Assembly: GCA_003512805.1 (NCBI GenBank)
Contig: DOOK01000370.1
Location: 1-9,927 of the forward strand
Reading direction: 5' to 3'
DNA: 9,927 nucleotides
From: Erwinia sp.
GTDB taxonomy: Bacteria; Pseudomonadota; Gammaproteobacteria; Enterobacterales; Enterobacteriaceae
Made by a program: the position numbers and the translations under genes. Every line of letters begins with the position of its first letter. Position 1 is the first letter of the stretch. Under the pieces are notes generated by a model. It made no database searches and had not been told where the DNA came from. It saw only the letters and a program-made list of their open reading frames with translations. Positions 7,558 to 9,927 of the stretch are shown here, piece by piece.

Positions 7558-7598
7558 TGTAAACATTTAAGTACAGATAACGTAATAAAATGATGACA
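7558..7598 (+). promoter_or_regulatory. Tandem TyrR boxes upstream of aroP
   Basis: The box TGTAAA-N6-AGTACA (7558-7575) matches the TyrR consensus TGTAAA-N6-TTTACA at 10 of 12 positions. A second, weaker box CGTAAT-N6-ATGACA (7581-7598) starts exactly 23 bp later. Both keep the essential G and C 15 bp apart (7559/7574 and 7582/7597). A strong plus weak pair with 23-bp spacing is the classical arrangement for co-operative hexameric TyrR repression, known for E. coli aroP. Confidence 0.75.
7563..7591 (+). promoter_or_regulatory. Tentative aroP promoter
   Basis: TAAAAT at 7586-7591 is a good -10 (5 of 6). The best-spaced -35, ACATTT at 7563-7568 with 17 bp between, is poor. Both lie inside the TyrR boxes, so bound TyrR would exclude RNA polymerase. 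E. coli aroP has more than one start, and others may exist here. Confidence 0.35.
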
Positions 7599-7640
7599 CG
7601 AGCGCGCCCTTAGTACGATAACGAGATCGAGAGGATCACT

Positions 7641-8996
7641 ATGGAACAACAGCAGGGCGAGATGCTGAAGCGCGGCCTGAAAAACCGTCATATTCAGCTT
7701 ATTGCATTAGGCGGCGCCGTCGGCACCGGTCTTTTTCTGGGGATTGCACAAACGATTAAAATGGCGGGCCCGTCCGTTCTACTGGGCTACGCCATTGGCG
7801 GCTTTATTGCCTTTATGATTATGCGCCAGCTGGGTGAAATGATCGTGGAAGAGCCGGTTGCCGGGTCTTTCAGCCATTTCGCCTATAAATACTGGGGCAG
7901 CTTTGCCGGTTTCGCCTCCGGCTGGAACTACTGGGTACTTTATATCCTGGTAGCGATGGCGGAACTGACTGCCGTCGGGCAGTATATTCAGGTCTGGTGG
8001 CCCGCGTTTCCTTCCTGGGCCGCTGCCGCCATTTTCTTTGTCCTGATTAACGCTATCAACCTGAGCAGCGTAAAAATCTTTGGCGAAATGGAGTTCTGGC
8101 TGGCGCTTGTCAAAGTCGTGGCCGTCGTAGCGATGATTGTTTTCGGCTGCTGGCTGTTGTTCAGCGGTCATGGCGGTCCGGAAGCGGCAGTCAGCAATAT
8201 CTGGGCGATCGGCGGCTTTTTCCCGCACGGCGTGGGCGGCCTGGTGATGGCGATGGCGATCATTATGTTCTCTTTCGGTGGCCTGGAGCTGGTTGGCATC
8301 ACGGCGGCAGAAGCGGACGACCCGCAGAAAAGCATTCCTCAGGCGACCAATCAGGTCATCTGGCGCATTCTGATTTTCTATGTCGGCTCCATTATCGTGC
8401 TGCTTTCGCTCTATCCCTGGACAAAAGTCACCGCCAACAGCAGCCCGTTTGTGATGATTTTTCACGATCTGGGCGAGAGCCTGGCAGCGAACGTGCTGAA
8501 CCTGGTGTTTTTAACGGCAGCCCTCTCCGTTTACAACAGCTGCGTCTATTCCAATAGCCGGATGCTTTATGGCCTGGCTCGTCAGGGCAACGGCCCCAAA
8601 GCGCTGCTGAAGGTTGACCGCCGTGGCGTGCCTTATGTGGCGCTGGCTTTCTCCGCCACCACGACAGCAATTTGCGTGCTGGTGAACTACCTGATGCCGG
8701 GCGAGGCGCTGGGCCTGTTTATGGCGCTGGTCGTCTCTGCGCTGGTGATCAACTGGGCGATGATCAGCTACGCTCACCTGAAATTCCGCCAGGCAAAAGA
8801 CCGCGAAGGCGTGCAAACTCGCTTTAAGGCGCTGCTCTACCCTGTCGGCAACTGGATTTGCCTGCTGTTTATGGTCGGTATTCTGATCGTTATGGCGATG
8901 ACACCGGGTATGGCTATTTCGGTCTGGCTTATTCCGCCATGGATTATCATTCTGGCTATTGGTTACGCGCTAAAAAATCGTCTGCAAAAAGCCTGA
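7641..8996 (+). CDS. aroP: Aromatic amino acid permease (general, AroP type)
   Basis: This inner-membrane proton symporter of the amino acid-polyamine-organocation superfamily imports phenylalanine, tyrosine and tryptophan. The protein is 451 residues (E. coli AroP is 457) with about 12 hydrophobic segments and a short cytoplasmic N-terminus. The family motif GGAVGTGLFLG is at 24-34 in TM1, the RQLGEM-VEEPVAGSF stretch is near 62-77, E110 and E151 are charged residues in or next to membrane segments, and the amphipathic TM6 region is MFSFGGLELVGITAAEA (209-225). The start is supported by AGAGGA at 7630-7635, 5 bases upstream. Several stretches (GIAQTIKMAGP, SLYPW, NSSPFVMIFHDL, VYSNSRM) read more like the related PheP than E. 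coli AroP. The position beside pdhR, the TyrR boxes and the TPGMAIS C-terminal region favour AroP. Confidence 0.9.
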   Translation: MEQQQGEMLKRGLKNRHIQLIALGGAVGTGLFLGIAQTIKMAGPSVLLGYAIGGFIAFMIMRQLGEMIVEEPVAGSFSHFAYKYWGSFAGFASGWNYWVLYILVAMAELTAVGQYIQVWWPAFPSWAAAAIFFVLINAINLSSVKIFGEMEFWLALVKVVAVVAMIVFGCWLLFSGHGGPEAAVSNIWAIGGFFPHGVGGLVMAMAIIMFSFGGLELVGITAAEADDPQKSIPQATNQVIWRILIFYVGSIIVLLSLYPWTKVTANSSPFVMIFHDLGESLAANVLNLVFLTAALSVYNSCVYSNSRMLYGLARQGNGPKALLKVDRRGVPYVALAFSATTTAICVLVNYLMPGEALGLFMALVVSALVINWAMISYAHLKFRQAKDREGVQTRFKALLYPVGNWICLLFMVGILIVMAMTPGMAISVWLIPPWIIILAIGYALKNRLQKA

Positions 8997-9002
8997 TTGA
9001 TT

Positions 9003-9023
9003 GGGGCGCTTCGGCGCCCTTTT
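9003..9023 (+). terminator. Intrinsic terminator of aroP
   Basis: GGGCGC (9004-9009) and GCGCCC (9014-9019) form a 6-bp stem with a UUCG tetraloop, plus a G-T pair at the base, followed by four T residues (9020-9023). It starts 7 bases after the aroP stop codon and separates aroP from the symporter gene. Confidence 0.88.
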
Positions 9024-9138
9024 CGCTGTACCTCTTCATACTCCAGCCCGCCTTAACTTTTCTTACCTTCCTGATGCAGTCTCCACGAATTGCCGTCTTA
9101 CTCACACTTTTCCGGTTACAGTCGTTTTGTCCATCTCT

Positions 9139-9160
9139 GTGACCTTTTGCGCCAGCGCAA
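9139..9160. promoter_or_regulatory. Candidate operator upstream of the symporter gene
   Basis: TTGCGC (9147-9152) and GCGCAA (9155-9160) form a perfect dyad around CA. A CRP-like half-site TGTGA (9139-9143) lies just upstream; its full 16-bp site would be centred near 9146, but the other half (GCGCC) does not match. Together they lie about 45 to 30 bp before the start point predicted from GATAAT (9178-9183), where an activator or sugar-responsive repressor could act. The regulator is not identifiable. Confidence 0.35.
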
Positions 9161-9177
9161 GGTGCTATTAAGCCAGT

Positions 9178-9212
9178 GATAATCTTTACTTCATCCTGTA
9201 AGAGAGATTATC
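9178..9212 (+). promoter_or_regulatory. Hairpin masking the symporter ribosome-binding site; overlaps a -10
   Basis: GATAATCT (9178-9185) is the exact reverse complement of AGATTATC (9205-9212). Inside it, TTAC (9186-9189) pairs with GTAA (9198-9201), leaving a three-base bulge and an 8-base loop. The AAGAGAG ribosome-binding site (9200-9206) lies within the 3' arm, and the ATG follows at 9214. The 5' arm includes GATAAT, a good -10 hexamer without a good -35. A transcript started there (about 9190) would lack the 5' arm, while one reading in from upstream would fold and hide the site. Confidence 0.55.
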
Positions 9213-9213
9213 C

Positions 9214-9927
9214 ATGAAAAGCGCGGCGCTTTCGGTAAAAGAGAAGATTGGCTATGGCATGGGAGACGCAGGCTGCAATATGATTGGCGGCGCAATCATG
9301 CTTTTCCTTAACTATTTTTATACGGATGTCTTTGGCCTTGCGCCCGCGCTGGTTGGCGTTCTCCTGCTTTCCGTGCGCGTGCTGGATGCGGTTACCGATC
9401 CGATTATGGGGGCGCTGGCCGACAGAACGCAGAGCCGCTGGGGACGTTTTCGCCCCTGGCTGCTGTGGATTTCCCTTCCCTACGTGCTGTTCAGCGTGCT
9501 GATGTTTACCACGCCGGACTGGACCTATGACAATAAGGTTATCTACGCGTTCGCCACCTATTTTTTAATGTCGTTAACCTATACCGCTATCAATATTCCC
9601 TACTGCTCGCTGGGCGGCGTGATTACCAACGACCCTGGCGAGCGCGTCTCCTGCCAGTCTTACCGTTTTGTGATGGTCGGCATCGCCACGCTGATCCTGT
9701 CGCTTTCTCTGTTGCCGATGGCGGAATGGTTTGGCGGTGAAGATAAAGCGCGCGGCTATCAGATGGCGATGAGCGTGCTGGCCTTTATCGGCCTCTGCAT
9801 GTTCCTGTTTTGCTTTGCTACGGTGCGCGAGCGTATCCACCCTGCCGTGCCGAGCAACAGCGATTTAAAATCCGATTTGCGAGACGTCTGGAAAAACGAT
9901 CAGTGGGTGCGCATCCTGCTGCTGACC
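9214..9927 (+). CDS. GPH-family sugar:cation symporter (partial, C-terminus off window)
   Basis: The first 238 residues of a glycoside-pentoside-hexuronide symporter, related to MelB and the YicJ/YagG/XynP group, are visible. Full-length members have about 450-480 residues and 12 membrane segments, so half is missing at the right edge. The N-terminal family motif KIGYGMGDAG is at 11-20. The TM2 and cytoplasmic-loop signature SVRVLDAVTDPIMGALADRT runs from about 53 to 72, with R55, D58 and D62 matching the MelB cation-site residues R52, D55 and D59. RWGRFRPW follows at 75-82, and YTAINIPYCSLGG (123-135) is the TM4 motif. The start follows AAGAGAG by 7 bases. It has its own upstream region after the aroP terminator. 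Such genes usually precede an intracellular glycosidase, so a glycoside or oligosaccharide substrate is likely, but it cannot be named. Confidence 0.88.
   Translation, partial: MKSAALSVKEKIGYGMGDAGCNMIGGAIMLFLNYFYTDVFGLAPALVGVLLLSVRVLDAVTDPIMGALADRTQSRWGRFRPWLLWISLPYVLFSVLMFTTPDWTYDNKVIYAFATYFLMSLTYTAINIPYCSLGGVITNDPGERVSCQSYRFVMVGIATLILSLSLLPMAEWFGGEDKARGYQMAMSVLAFIGLCMFLFCFATVRERIHPAVPSNSDLKSDLRDVWKNDQWVRILLLT

Noticed and set aside
8858..9142. A 94-codon plus-strand frame overlapping the end of aroP
   Set aside because: It begins in an alternative frame of aroP and runs through the aroP terminator; there is no ribosome-binding site and no family resemblance.

Overview
The window comes from a chromosome of the family Enterobacteriaceae. 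The pyruvate dehydrogenase proteins look almost like those of Escherichia coli, but two things argue against E. coli itself: the AroP protein is clearly more divergent, and a GPH-family sugar symporter gene lies next to aroP. A non-Escherichia genus such as Enterobacter, Klebsiella, Kosakonia or Salmonella fits, but I cannot settle the genus by eye.

Layout, left to right. Bases 1-57 may be the last 18 codons of a plus-strand gene that converges on lpd. The minus strand then carries the pyruvate dehydrogenase operon, transcribed right to left: pdhR (7145-6381), aceE (6259-3596), aceF (3582-1696) and lpd (1524-100). An intrinsic terminator follows aceF and another follows lpd. lpd also has a probable promoter of its own in the aceF-lpd gap. 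A 492-base divergent control region (7149-7640) separates pdhR from aroP. It holds a perfect PdhR operator just downstream of a well-placed pdhR promoter, AT-rich dyads and ArcA-like boxes, and a pair of TyrR boxes 23 bp apart in front of aroP. On the plus strand, aroP (7641-8996) ends in a compact UUCG-loop terminator. After it comes the first half of a GPH-family sugar:cation symporter gene (from 9214), which runs off the right edge.

How the genes work together. AceE (E1), AceF (E2) and Lpd (E3) form the complex that converts pyruvate to acetyl-CoA, CO2 and NADH. PdhR is the pyruvate-sensing repressor of its own operon. AroP imports phenylalanine, tyrosine and tryptophan and is expected to be under TyrR control. 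The symporter is an accessory gene of unknown substrate.

I see no mobile element, CRISPR array, tRNA, rRNA or clearly new system. The points most worth a second look are non-coding: a hairpin that would hide the ribosome-binding site of the symporter gene, a perfect 15-bp inverted repeat between pdhR and aceE, and mosaic lipoyl-domain repeats in aceF.
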